A stretch of 36,244 bases of DNA, taken from contig CAIVPQ010000193.1 of the NCBI GenBank assembly GCA_903907835.1, forward strand, positions 1 through 36,244. The letters are read 5' to 3'. Positions within the stretch are counted from its first letter, which is position 1. Each line of letters starts with the position of its first letter. The notes below the pieces were generated by a model, which was given only the letters and a program-made list of their open reading frames with translations, searched no databases and was not told the origin of the DNA. The stretch is from an uncultured Actinomycetes bacterium. Its GTDB lineage: Bacteria; Actinomycetota; Actinomycetes; S36-B12; UBA5976. The position numbers were made by a program, and so were the translations under genes. Below are positions 10,447 to 17,327 of this stretch, piece by piece.

Positions 10447-10857
10447 ATGACAAGTCGTAGATCTTTTATCGGAAGTTCGTTTATTGGGGCCCTGGTCACC
10501 CTTATCCCAGGGAAATCATTCGGTGCTGTTTCCAAAGCAAAGAAAACTAAGGTTTGCAAAATCAGCTCCATCCCGGTTGGTGGTGGGAAAATTATCAAAT
10601 CCACACGCGGGTATTTACTGATAACTCAGCCAAAGAAAAATACTTTTCGTGCTTTTAGCGCGCGCTGCACTCATGAAGGATGCACTGTTGGGCCCGTTGC
10701 CACTGGAACCAATGCAGTTTCTGGTGGGGTAGTAAATTGCAACTGTCATGGCGCGCAATTTAGCGCCAATGATGGTTCTGCAGTACGTGGACCGGCGCGT
10801 AGTCCATTAAAGAAATATGTAGTCAGCAAAGATAAGACCTACCTTTACATCAACTAA
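10447..10857 (+). CDS. Tat-exported stand-alone Rieske [2Fe-2S] protein
   Basis: 136 aa. The N-terminus has a twin-arginine motif 'SRRSFIG' (3-9) followed by a hydrophobic stretch, as expected for folded export with its cluster or for a membrane anchor. The Rieske fold carries C74-T-H76 with C79, and C98-N-C100-H101. C74, H76, C98 and H101 are the expected cluster ligands, and C79-C100 the disulfide pair of high-potential Rieske proteins. It has no oxygenase or cytochrome bc1 partner nearby. SD AAGGGG (10436-10441) is 5 bases before the ATG and overlaps a perfect palindrome CTTAGCTAAG. Annotators often call such proteins 'ubiquinol-cytochrome c reductase iron-sulfur subunit' or 'Rieske domain protein'; the electron partner is unknown. 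Confidence 0.9.
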   Translation: MTSRRSFIGSSFIGALVTLIPGKSFGAVSKAKKTKVCKISSIPVGGGKIIKSTRGYLLITQPKKNTFRAFSARCTHEGCTVGPVATGTNAVSGGVVNCNCHGAQFSANDGSAVRGPARSPLKKYVVSKDKTYLYIN

Positions 10858-10982
10858 GCCGCAAGAATCTTGAAATTCTCCAAATCTTCCCATGTGTTTG
10901 GCCAGATGCGGATTTTTGATAGTCAAATTATTGAGAGTTTTCCAGCAGGGGAGATTCATAACAAACAGAGGCGATAACTCGA

Positions 10983-11435
10983 ATGCCAGACGATAATGAA
11001 GAAACAGCCAGTGCTACAAACAACATCGAAGGTGGGCAGGAAGTTATGAGTAATCCAGAAGAGCCAGAAGTGTCGCAAGAGCCATCCGTGGAAAGTAAGC
11101 AGATTACACTCACGATTAATCGTGCTTGGGCCAAAGTTGCAGCTTTCATTTTGGCTGGCTTCTTAGGTTTTATCGCGGGAGCATTTGTTACTAAGTATTG
11201 TCTAGATGACGAACATAGCGGTGGCAAGCACCATGACGGTCCTAGTGGCCACTCGAGGATGTATCACGATGACGATCGATTTGATGGGTATGGACCAGGT
11301 GGCATGGGGCCAGGCGATGACATGCGCTTGCGAGATTGTCCGAATGACATGCCCGTGACGCCAAGTTGCCGGGATCAAAATAACATCCCGTTAAATCCTG
11401 AGGATTCAACTGATAATCCAACACCAGCAAACTAA
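10983..11435 (+). CDS. Hypothetical single-span membrane protein with acidic N-terminus and Asp/His/Gly-rich C-terminus
   Basis: I do not recognise a family. The 150-aa product has an acidic, Ser/Glu-rich N-terminal ~40 residues, one clear transmembrane helix ('VAAFILAGFLGFIAGAFV', about 52-69), and a C-terminal tail rich in His, Asp, Gly and Met ('HSGGKHHDGPSGHSRMYHDD', then 'YGPGGMGPGDDM'). The tail has three Cys (73, 119, 129). This composition could bind metal ions, but that is inference. An ATG at 10983 (weak AGAGG 11 bases upstream) or an ATG at 11046 (AGG 5 bases upstream) could start it. It lies between the Rieske gene and a strong terminator. Confidence 0.6.
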   Translation: MPDDNEETASATNNIEGGQEVMSNPEEPEVSQEPSVESKQITLTINRAWAKVAAFILAGFLGFIAGAFVTKYCLDDEHSGGKHHDGPSGHSRMYHDDDRFDGYGPGGMGPGDDMRLRDCPNDMPVTPSCRDQNNIPLNPEDSTDNPTPAN

Positions 11436-11442
11436 TGAACAA

Positions 11443-11480
11443 AATAATGGGGATCCGCTGCTTGGCGAGTCCCCATTATT
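11443..11480. terminator. Bidirectional rho-independent terminator
   Basis: Perfect 11-bp inverted repeat AATAATGGGGA / TCCCCATTATT with a 16-base loop, lying between convergent genes. T-rich sequence follows on both strands (TTATTTAAT on plus; TTATTTTGTT on minus). It separates the hypothetical membrane protein (+) from the adenosyltransferase (-). Confidence 0.85.
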
Positions 11481-11492
11481 TAATCAAAGCTA

Positions 11493-12065
11493 TTAACGGT
11501 TGCGACCTGGCTCCCATAAAGTATCGCCCAGTTCCTTATTGGCTACTCGGGACAAAATGAACAGTAAGTCGGAAAGTCGATTCAGGTAAGTTGCGGCAAG
11601 AGTGTTCACTCCGCCGTGATACATATCGATTGCTGCCCAAGTGCTGCGCTCTGCGCGTCGCGCCACTGTGCGTGCTACGTGTAGGTGCGCCGCACTCAAA
11701 GTGCCACCAGGCAAGATGAACGAGCGCAGGGGTTCAAGTTCCTCGTTGTACTTGTCGCAGGCCTTCTCGAGGCGCTCAACATACTCGGGGGTGACTCGAA
11801 GTGGCTCATGTGCCGGATTATCAATCACGGGTGTGCAAAGGTCTGCACCGACGTCAAAAAGGTCATTTTGGATGCCTATGAGTAGTTCTGTGATGTCCTC
11901 GCGGAGCGTTGACCCTGCTATTGCTAGGCCAATTGAGGAGTTTGCCTCATCAACATCGGCGTATGCCTTAAGCCTAGGATCATTCTTTCCAGTGCGACTC
12001 ATGTCACCAAGATTGGTGGTGCCATCGTCGCCAGTACGGGTATAAATGCGCGTCAAGTTGACCAT
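11493..12065 (-). CDS. pduO: PduO-type ATP:cob(I)alamin adenosyltransferase
   Basis: Makes adenosylcobalamin from cob(I)alamin and ATP. 190 aa, normal for the PduO/MMAB family. The ATP-binding N-terminus '[15 protein letters not shown]' (7-21) and the helix-4 signature '[13 protein letters not shown]' (131-143) are diagnostic. Divergent from murA with only 40 bases between start codons. A -10 hexamer 7 bases before its ATG suggests a leaderless mRNA. Presence implies the cell uses adenosylcobalamin; no B12-dependent enzyme is in the window. Same position as Rv1314c beside murA in mycobacteria. Confidence 0.93.
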   Translation of the reverse strand: MVNLTRIYTRTGDDGTTNLGDMSRTGKNDPRLKAYADVDEANSSIGLAIAGSTLREDITELLIGIQNDLFDVGADLCTPVIDNPAHEPLRVTPEYVERLEKACDKYNEELEPLRSFILPGGTLSAAHLHVARTVARRAERSTWAAIDMYHGGVNTLAATYLNRLSDLLFILSRVANKELGDTLWEPGRNR

Positions 12066-12072
12066 GAGTTCC

Positions 12073-12078
12073 AGCCTA
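12073..12078 (-). promoter_or_regulatory. -10 element for leaderless pduO
   Basis: On the minus strand TAGGCT is followed by 7 bases (GGAACTC) and then the ATG at 12065. No SD is present. Its upstream region overlaps the murA promoter on the other strand. Confidence 0.5.
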
Positions 12079-12091
12079 GGGGTAAGAACGG

Positions 12092-12097
12092 TATCCT
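12092..12097 (+). promoter_or_regulatory. -10 element for leaderless murA
   Basis: TATCCT lies 8 bases before the GTG at 12106. There is no SD. This supports the GTG over the upstream in-frame ATGs at 12046 and 12064, which lie within or before the promoter. Confidence 0.55.
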
Positions 12098-12105
12098 GCT
12101 TAATC

Positions 12106-13383
12106 GTGGATGTTTTTCGTGTTCAAGGTGGCGCGCGCCTCGTAGGCGAGGTGTGGGTTACTGGCGCGAAAAATAGTAGTTTGAAATTGATGGCTGTGGC
12201 GTTGCTCGCTACCGGACGTTCAGTAATTCATGCAGTGCCAAATATATTGGATGTCACAATCATGGCTGAATTGTTGCGCCGGCTTGGCTGTGCGGTGGAA
12301 TATTCTGCCGAAACCCAAACTGTAGTAATTGATGTGCCAGAACAAATTTCTCATCGAGCCGACTACGACCTAGTTCGACGCATGCGCGCTTCAATCGCAG
12401 TCTTAGGCCCACTTGTTGCTCGCACTGGTTCAGCCGATGTGGCTCTGCCTGGTGGCGATGCCATTGGCTCGCGTGGATTAGATATGCATATCGCTGGATT
12501 AGAACTTATGGGCGCTGAGGTGACAAGTGAGCACGGCTATCTTGTCGTGCATGCTCCCGAAGCTGGCTTAAGTGGAACACAACTTTATTTGGATTTCCCA
12601 AGTGTGGGGGCAACTGAGACTTTGCTAATGGCAGCGGTCACAGCGAATGGCGTGACAAAAATCGACAATGCAGCACGAGAGCCTGAGATTATTGATATCT
12701 GTTTGATGCTGCAAGACATGGGTGCGCAAATTGAAGGCGTGGGTTCGCCTTTGCTCACAATTACAGGCGTCAAGTCACTCAAACCTGTCGAACATACAAC
12801 AGTTTCCGATCGAATTGTTGCCGGCTCTTGGGCAGTTGCGGCAGTTATGACCCAAGGTGACATCACCATTCATAATGCACGCATGGAGCATCTGAGCATT
12901 GCGTTAGAAAAGCTAACTGCTGCTGGCGCAAAAATTGAGGCCACTGATGATGGATTCAGAGTCTCAATGGAGACCCGACCAAAGTCAACAGACATCGTGA
13001 CACTTCCGTATCCGGGTTTCCCCACAGATCTACAACCTCAGTTCATCGCGCTTAACGCAATCGCAGATGGAACTTGCATGGTTACGGAAAATCTCTTTGA
13101 GGCTCGCTTTCGCTTTGTCCAGGAATTGAGTCGACTTGGTGCTGATGTTCGCACTGATGGCCACCATGCTTTAGTGCGAGGTAAGCAAAAACTTTCAGGT
13201 GCACCGGTAGAGGCGACCGACATTCGAGCTGGCGTCGGCTTAGTTCTTGCGGGCTTGGTCGCTGAGGGCGAGACTTTGGTGCATTGCATTGACCACATTG
13301 ATCGTGGCTACGTTAAGTTCGAGGAGCAACTGCGCTCACTCGGGGCGACTATCGAGCGCGAGACGCTCCCGGACCTCGACTAA
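12106..13383 (+). CDS. murA: UDP-N-acetylglucosamine 1-carboxyvinyltransferase
   Basis: First committed step of peptidoglycan synthesis: enolpyruvyl transfer from PEP to UDP-GlcNAc. The track begins at 12046, but the family starts at '[22 protein letters not shown]', so the GTG at 12106 is chosen, giving 425 aa with K22/N23 at the expected positions. The loop that normally carries the reactive cysteine reads '[13 protein letters not shown]', with Asp118 in its place. Asp at this position is known in mycobacterial MurA and confers intrinsic fosfomycin insensitivity. The C-terminal '[19 protein letters not shown]' is canonical (usually ALVLAGL). Its 3' end overlaps the convergent DUF2007-like gene by 35 bases. 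Confidence 0.95.
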   Translation: MDVFRVQGGARLVGEVWVTGAKNSSLKLMAVALLATGRSVIHAVPNILDVTIMAELLRRLGCAVEYSAETQTVVIDVPEQISHRADYDLVRRMRASIAVLGPLVARTGSADVALPGGDAIGSRGLDMHIAGLELMGAEVTSEHGYLVVHAPEAGLSGTQLYLDFPSVGATETLLMAAVTANGVTKIDNAAREPEIIDICLMLQDMGAQIEGVGSPLLTITGVKSLKPVEHTTVSDRIVAGSWAVAAVMTQGDITIHNARMEHLSIALEKLTAAGAKIEATDDGFRVSMETRPKSTDIVTLPYPGFPTDLQPQFIALNAIADGTCMVTENLFEARFRFVQELSRLGADVRTDGHHALVRGKQKLSGAPVEATDIRAGVGLVLAGLVAEGETLVHCIDHIDRGYVKFEEQLRSLGATIERETLPDLD

Positions 13384-13693
13384 GAATCTGTCGAGCAGCT
13401 TTTTCATCTTTAGGCCAAACCATAACGCGTGGACCGTCATTGGTATTTGCCAGATTCGCCTTGATCCCAGCGTCAATTAAAGTGCGCCGGAGAACTTCGC
13501 CTTCGATGAATGTGTTTGGCGAGGCTATAGGCACGAGTAGACCGTATTCAGTTGCCTTGCCAGGCTCAGCCGGCCTGGCAATCAGTGATCCTCCACGGCG
13601 AAAACCCCACTTTAAAACCAAAATCATGATTCCAAGACCTAGAAATCCAATTAATGGACCGAAGATAAATGAATAAGCATTCCAAGAGGGCAC
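13349..13693 (-). CDS. Membrane-anchored DUF2007-like protein
   Basis: 114 aa with GTG start and an AGGAGA SD about 10 bases upstream. One N-terminal transmembrane helix (about residues 7-29, '[20 protein letters not shown]') is followed by a basic 'RRGG' stop-transfer segment. The C-terminal half ('[19 protein letters not shown]', then a '[20 protein letters not shown]' stretch) resembles the DUF2007/putative signal-transducing fold in which a residue pair handles addresses such as 'A...E...L...GI.A'. Function unknown. The last 35 bases run antisense into murA. Family assignment is from pattern memory and is moderate. Confidence 0.65.
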   Translation of the reverse strand: MPSWNAYSFIFGPLIGFLGLGIMILVLKWGFRRGGSLIARPAEPGKATEYGLLVPIASPNTFIEGEVLRRTLIDAGIKANLANTNDGPRVMVWPKDEKAARQILSRGPGASRAR

Positions 13694-13738
13694 CTATCGA
13701 TTCTCTCCTAATCGTGCCTCGTGCGCATTCCTTAATTC

Positions 13739-14413
13739 TTAAAACAACCGCAAGGAAGGATCATCAATCCCGCGCAGTGAATCGTAATCGATAACTAAAC
13801 ATTCAATTCCTCGGTCTTGAGCCAAGGTTTTAGCCTGGGGCTTGATTTCTTGTGCGGCAAAGATACCGCGCACTGGTTTGAGTAAAGGATCTCGATTCAA
13901 CAGCTCGAGGTAACGAGTTAGTTGCTCAACGCCATCAATATCTCCACGTCGCTTAATTTCAATGGCGACTGTTGCGCCATTGTTGTCTCTGCAAAGGATG
14001 TCCACGGGTCCAATCGCAGTTGGAAATTCTCGGCGCACCAAGGTCCAGTCCGGACCAAATGTGTCAATGTGTTGAGCAAGTAGTTCTTGAAGATGCGACT
14101 CGACTCCGTCCTTGATTAATCCAGGGTCAACGCCAAGTTCATGTGAGACATCATTGTGAACTTCGTGCAACGTGATGATGAGCTGTTCGCCCGCCTTGTT
14201 GGTGACTGTCCAGACGACTTCGCCAGATTCATTCTCGCTTTCGTGCAACGAACAAGGTGGGCTCATCCAGTTCAGGGGCTTGTATGCGCGATCGTCGGCA
14301 TGAATTGAAACACTGCCATCGGCCTTAACTAGTAGCAGACGTGTTGCCACCGGCAAATGAGCACTGAGCTTTCCTACGTATTGAGCGGAGCAGGTGGAAA
14401 TGACTAGGCGCAT
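13739..14413 (-). CDS. nucS: Mismatch-specific endonuclease NucS/EndoMS
   Basis: Actinobacterial (and archaeal) endonuclease that cuts both strands at mismatches and replaces MutS/MutL repair. The track starts at 14497, but the family begins '[20 protein letters not shown]', so the ATG at 14413 is used (224 aa). The N-terminal DNA-binding/dimer half ends near residue 110. The C-terminal nuclease has D138 ('GPVDIL'), E152-x-K154 ('AIEIKRRG') and 'QLTRY' (164-168), the RecB-like catalytic set. The C-terminus 'PSLRLF' resembles a sliding-clamp-binding motif, which fits clamp stimulation known for actinobacterial NucS. A TACGGT hexamer 6 bases before the ATG suggests a leaderless mRNA. Divergent from a Cys/His protein. 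Confidence 0.95.
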   Translation of the reverse strand: MRLVISTCSAQYVGKLSAHLPVATRLLLVKADGSVSIHADDRAYKPLNWMSPPCSLHESENESGEVVWTVTNKAGEQLIITLHEVHNDVSHELGVDPGLIKDGVESHLQELLAQHIDTFGPDWTLVRREFPTAIGPVDILCRDNNGATVAIEIKRRGDIDGVEQLTRYLELLNRDPLLKPVRGIFAAQEIKPQAKTLAQDRGIECLVIDYDSLRGIDDPSLRLF

Positions 14414-14419
14414 TCCAAC

Positions 14420-14425
14420 ACCGTA
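14420..14425 (-). promoter_or_regulatory. -10 element for leaderless nucS
   Basis: Minus-strand TACGGT followed by 6 bases and the ATG at 14413. The same hexamer and spacing precede glgE (21477-21482). No SD present. Confidence 0.45.
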
Positions 14426-14501
14426 TCGTCTGGCTATTTGCCCTTCTAGATTGGGTTCAAGCTCTAACACTGATGCAAGGAAGAATCTGGCACCCATTGC
14501 T

Positions 14502-14507
14502 TAGACT
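14502..14507 (+). promoter_or_regulatory. -10 element for the leaderless Cys/His protein gene
   Basis: TAGACT followed by 6 bases (TAACTT) and the ATG at 14514; no SD. Identical hexamer to the glyA and cysteine desulfurase elements. Confidence 0.55.
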
Positions 14508-14513
14508 TAACTT

Positions 14514-14807
14514 ATGAGCCGGCGTAATCGCAGAGAACCCAATCCTGAAATTGGGGAAATCAAGATTGGTGGGATTCGCAAGAGTGAAGAACTCAAAGAT
14601 GGTGGCTGGATTGTCGTTTCCATCACGGGTTCATCAGCGGTAAAAGATTATCGTTGCCCTGGCTGTGACATGACCATTCCTCAAGGCACTCCACATCTAG
14701 TTGCTTGGCCAGATTACTTAACAGGTGGAGATGGCGCAGTTGACGAGCGCAGGCATTGGCATACGCAATGTTGGCGTCGCCGGACCAGACAAACAGGTAA
14801 GCGATAA
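14514..14807 (+). CDS. Small Cys/His (putative zinc-binding) protein next to nucS
   Basis: 97 aa, very basic at both ends ('MSRRNRREPN', 'WRRRTRQTGKR'). The core 'YRCPGCDMTIPQGTPHLVAWP' followed by 'DERRHWHTQCW' provides C48, C51, H61, H81, H83 and C86, a likely zinc-binding treble-clef or HNH-like finger. The HWH...C arrangement could also be a degenerate HNH nuclease motif. Similar proteins beside nucS in streptomycetes are, to my recollection, labelled 'ATP/GTP-binding protein', with no nucleotide-binding motif visible here. The divergent pairing with nucS suggests a DNA-linked role, but that is inference. The next gene begins 2 bases after its stop. Confidence 0.75.
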   Translation: MSRRNRREPNPEIGEIKIGGIRKSEELKDGGWIVVSITGSSAVKDYRCPGCDMTIPQGTPHLVAWPDYLTGGDGAVDERRHWHTQCWRRRTRQTGKR

Positions 14808-14809
14808 AA

Positions 14810-15568
14810 GTGGCTGAAATAGTTTCAAACAGTGTGCTTCCGGCAAATCGCGAGGCAATTACTCTGCAGACAAGTGATGGGCTTGAACTTGTGGGCGAAT
14901 TGGCTATGCCCATTACAGGCGCACCGGTTGCGACTTTACTTTTGTTACACCCAAATCCAATTGCCGAAGGCATGATGGACAGCCACCTCTTCAGAAAGGC
15001 CGCATGGCGTCTTCCAGCCCTTAGCAACATAGCAATCTTGCGTTGGAACACCAGAGGAACTTGTAGTGCAGCTGGGCGAAGTCAAGGACAATTTGATAAT
15101 GGTCATGGCGAGGGACTGGACCTCATGGCCGCGCTAAAATTTGCAAAGTCGAGAAACTTGCCAAACATCTGGTTGGTTGGCTGGTCTTTTGGGACCGATG
15201 TTTTGTTGATGCATGGAAATGTTGATCCAGTCCAAGGCGGTATTTTGTTGAGTCCGCCCTTGAAGTGGAGCAAGCCAGAAGATTTGCAAAATTGGGCACA
15301 AACTGGCCGGCCACTTACTGCACTCGTTCCAGAGTTGGACGAGTTCTTAGTTCCAGAACAGGCCAGCGAACGTTTTGCAATAATTCCGCAGTGTGAAGTT
15401 GTAGCTATTCCAAATTGTAAGCACTTGTGGGTCGGCGAGAAATATGTACGTGTTGCTTTGAGTGAGATTCTCAAGCGCGTGCTACCTGATACGCCGGCTT
15501 TGGATTGGACTTGGGATGGTCCAATGCAAAAGTGGGATGACCTTGCTGGCGGACTCAGGCAATTGTGA
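14810..15568 (+). CDS. Alpha/beta hydrolase (dienelactone hydrolase-like)
   Basis: 252 aa, cytosolic. The nucleophile elbow 'GWSFG' places Ser126, with D177 ('ELDEF') and H205 ('CKHLW') as the likely remaining triad. The N-terminal 'TSDGLELVGELAMP' and 'LLLHPNP' strands match the fold, where 'HPNP' is the oxyanion region common in this subfamily. GTG start 2 bases after the preceding gene, so these form one operon. Its stop TGA shares a base with the next ATG (TGATG). Substrate unknown. Confidence 0.8.
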   Translation: MAEIVSNSVLPANREAITLQTSDGLELVGELAMPITGAPVATLLLLHPNPIAEGMMDSHLFRKAAWRLPALSNIAILRWNTRGTCSAAGRSQGQFDNGHGEGLDLMAALKFAKSRNLPNIWLVGWSFGTDVLLMHGNVDPVQGGILLSPPLKWSKPEDLQNWAQTGRPLTALVPELDEFLVPEQASERFAIIPQCEVVAIPNCKHLWVGEKYVRVALSEILKRVLPDTPALDWTWDGPMQKWDDLAGGLRQL

Positions 15569-16353
15569 TGAGCACTGAGTCGAATACAAAGCACGCCGTA
15601 GTGCTTTTGCATCCGTTCCCATTTGACTCTCGAATCTGGCGTGAAGTCCAAGAGAAATTGACCGACTGCGGTTACTTGGTTCTAGCGCCAAACTTTCGAG
15701 GTTGTGGCAATGTCGAGCTTGGTGCCCAGCAACCTGATCTTGAATTGCTAGGTCAAGACATGTGGAACCTTTTGGACCTAGAGGGAATTAGCAATCCGAT
15801 TGTTATTGGCATCTCTTTGGGTGGATATGTCGCAATGAGTATGTTGCGGCAAAGACCACTTGGTATCGCTGGGCTTGGTTTAGTGGATACCAAAGCGTCA
15901 GCAGATTCAATGGATGCCCGGACAACTCGACTTGCCATCGCTGAAAACATGAACTCACAGACCGCAGTAACTGACTTGACCACGGCAATGCTTCCGAGGC
16001 TTTTGAGCGAGTTCACGCAAAATCATCGCGCAAAGCAGAGCCAAGAAGTTCTCACTTGGATGCAAGAGGCTTCTGCGACAACAATTGCTTGGCTTCAGCG
16101 AGCGATGGCACATCGACCAAGTAGCTTGGCACAATTGGCCAAATTCGCTGGTCCTGTTTTGCTCTTGCGGGGCAGTGAAGATCAAGTTTGTAGTGCACAA
16201 GATTATGCCGATATGTCCGCTGTTTTACCCAGTGCCCAATATTTAGAAATTCCGAATACGGCCCATCTGCCACCAATTGAAGATCCCGAAGCCACCGCTA
16301 CAGCGATACTAAATTGGTTGCAGTTTGCGTGTTCCCAACTATCTTCTCGGTAA
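15568..16353 (+). CDS. Alpha/beta hydrolase, second of a tandem pair
   Basis: 261 aa from the ATG at 15568 in a TGATG overlap with the first hydrolase; the track's GTG at 15565 is less likely. Triad residues: Ser83 in 'GISLGG', D205 in 'RGSEDQ', H233 in 'NTAHLPP'. 'LLHPFPFDSRIW' near the N-terminus is the HG-loop equivalent. It resembles the MhpC/BioH-type esterase group and is not obviously a recent duplicate of its neighbour, because the elbow and flanks differ. Probable translational coupling suggests a shared pathway; the substrate is not readable. Confidence 0.8.
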   Translation: MSTESNTKHAVVLLHPFPFDSRIWREVQEKLTDCGYLVLAPNFRGCGNVELGAQQPDLELLGQDMWNLLDLEGISNPIVIGISLGGYVAMSMLRQRPLGIAGLGLVDTKASADSMDARTTRLAIAENMNSQTAVTDLTTAMLPRLLSEFTQNHRAKQSQEVLTWMQEASATTIAWLQRAMAHRPSSLAQLAKFAGPVLLLRGSEDQVCSAQDYADMSAVLPSAQYLEIPNTAHLPPIEDPEATATAILNWLQFACSQLSSR

Positions 16354-16373
16354 CGCTCGGGCGATGGATGAGG

Positions 16374-16379
16374 CACAAT
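16374..16379 (+). promoter_or_regulatory. Possible -10 element for the thioredoxin-TPR gene
   Basis: CACAAT followed by 6 bases and the GTG at 16386; no SD. This is a weaker match than the other leaderless elements, because the first base is not T. Confidence 0.3.
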
Positions 16380-16385
16380 AGTTAG

Positions 16386-17303
16386 GTGACTCAACTACCG
16401 ATGAACTTACAAGGTGTCGTAGACCTAGGAGCTATTGCTGCTGCGCGAGAGGCTCAGGCAAAGGCTGAAAAAGCGGCAGCGGAACGCGAACAAAACCCTG
16501 AAGCCATCGTCACGGTAATTGATGTAACAACCGCATCATTCGAAGTCGATGTTATGAATACATCAATGACCGTGCCAGTCATCCTGGATTTGTGGGCAAC
16601 TTGGTGTGAGCCATGTAAACAACTTTCCCCAGTTTTGGAAGCCTTAGCTGCCGAGTACGGTGGACGTTGGATTTTGGCGAAGGTTGATGTTGATGCGGAA
16701 CAACAAATTGCCGCAGCGTTCAAAGTGCAAACTGTTCCATCCGTTTTTGTAGTAATTGGTGGTCAAGTTGCCCCATTGTTTCAGGGAGCGATGCCCGCAC
16801 CTCAAGTCAGGGAAGTCATCGAGGCAGTTCTTGCTCAAGCGGCCAGCGTCGGAATTAACGGTGGACAGAGTGATGTGGAAGAAGAGCCGGTAAGCGATCC
16901 GAGATTCGATGCTGCCGAAGCAGCGATTGAATTGGGGGATTGGGACCAGGCCGCTAAAGCGTACGAGACTTTACTCTTGAGTGCCCCAAATGACCCCATT
17001 GCAAAAATCGGTTTACTAAATGCTTTGCTCTGGCAACGAATCGACGGTGTGGATTTTGACGAAGCAATCGCTAAGGCAGAAAATAACTCGGATTTAGAAA
17101 CTCAACTTCTTGCCAGTGATGTTGATTTCATGTGCAACAATTTTGCCGATGCATTCAAGCGACTCACTCAGATTGTTGCTAACGGTGATGCAGGTGACAA
17201 AGATAAGGCCAAAACGCGACTGTTGGAACTGTTCGATATTGCTGGTGGGGCCGATCCGGCCGTGGTGCAAGGGCGAATCAATCTTTCAAACGCACTCTTC
17301 TAA
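16386..17303 (+). CDS. Thioredoxin-domain protein with C-terminal TPR repeats (CnoX/YbbN-like)
   Basis: 305 aa. Residues about 40-150 form a thioredoxin fold with active site 'WATWCEPCKQL' (C74, C77) and the cis-proline P118 in 'VQTVPSV'. Residues about 165-305 are Ala-rich helical repeats ('AEAAIELGDWDQAAKAYETL') of the tetratricopeptide kind. This two-part layout is the YbbN/CnoX chaperedoxin family. Its position before glgB matches mycobacterial Rv1324. Here the CxxC is intact, so redox activity is possible. GTG start chosen because the N-terminal 'LQGVVDLGAI' box is shared by actinobacterial relatives. Convergent with glgB, 22 bases away. Confidence 0.88.
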   Translation: MTQLPMNLQGVVDLGAIAAAREAQAKAEKAAAEREQNPEAIVTVIDVTTASFEVDVMNTSMTVPVILDLWATWCEPCKQLSPVLEALAAEYGGRWILAKVDVDAEQQIAAAFKVQTVPSVFVVIGGQVAPLFQGAMPAPQVREVIEAVLAQAASVGINGGQSDVEEEPVSDPRFDAAEAAIELGDWDQAAKAYETLLLSAPNDPIAKIGLLNALLWQRIDGVDFDEAIAKAENNSDLETQLLASDVDFMCNNFADAFKRLTQIVANGDAGDKDKAKTRLLELFDIAGGADPAVVQGRINLSNALF

Positions 17304-17305
17304 CC

Positions 17306-17327
17306 AGGGCGCTTTATCGATTGCCCT
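17306..17327. terminator. Weak hairpin between convergent thioredoxin-TPR and glgB genes
   Basis: AGGGC (17306-17310) pairs with GCCCT (17323-17327) around a 12-base loop and covers the glgB stop codon. The stem is short with no T-run, so termination is only possible. Confidence 0.3.

Noticed and set aside
10858-10925. Possible terminator after the Rieske gene (CCGCA ... TGCGG followed by ATTTTT)
   Set aside because: The stem is only 5 bp with a loop of about 45 bases, too weak to claim.
12046-12105. 20-codon upstream extension of murA from ATG 12046 or 12064
   Set aside because: Family alignment starts at the GTG at 12106, and the extension runs antisense into pduO and through both promoters.
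14414-14497. 28-codon N-terminal extension of the nucS ORF in the track
   Set aside because: The NucS family begins at MRLVIS, and the extension overlaps the proposed -10 at 14420-14425 and the divergent promoter region.
14623-15051. 142-aa minus-strand ORF
   Set aside because: Antisense to the Cys/His gene and the first hydrolase; no recognisable motif.
15103-15651. 182-aa minus-strand ORF
   Set aside because: It is antisense to two hydrolases with intact catalytic motifs, has low-quality Ser/Lys/Cys-rich sequence and no RBS; treated as a shadow.
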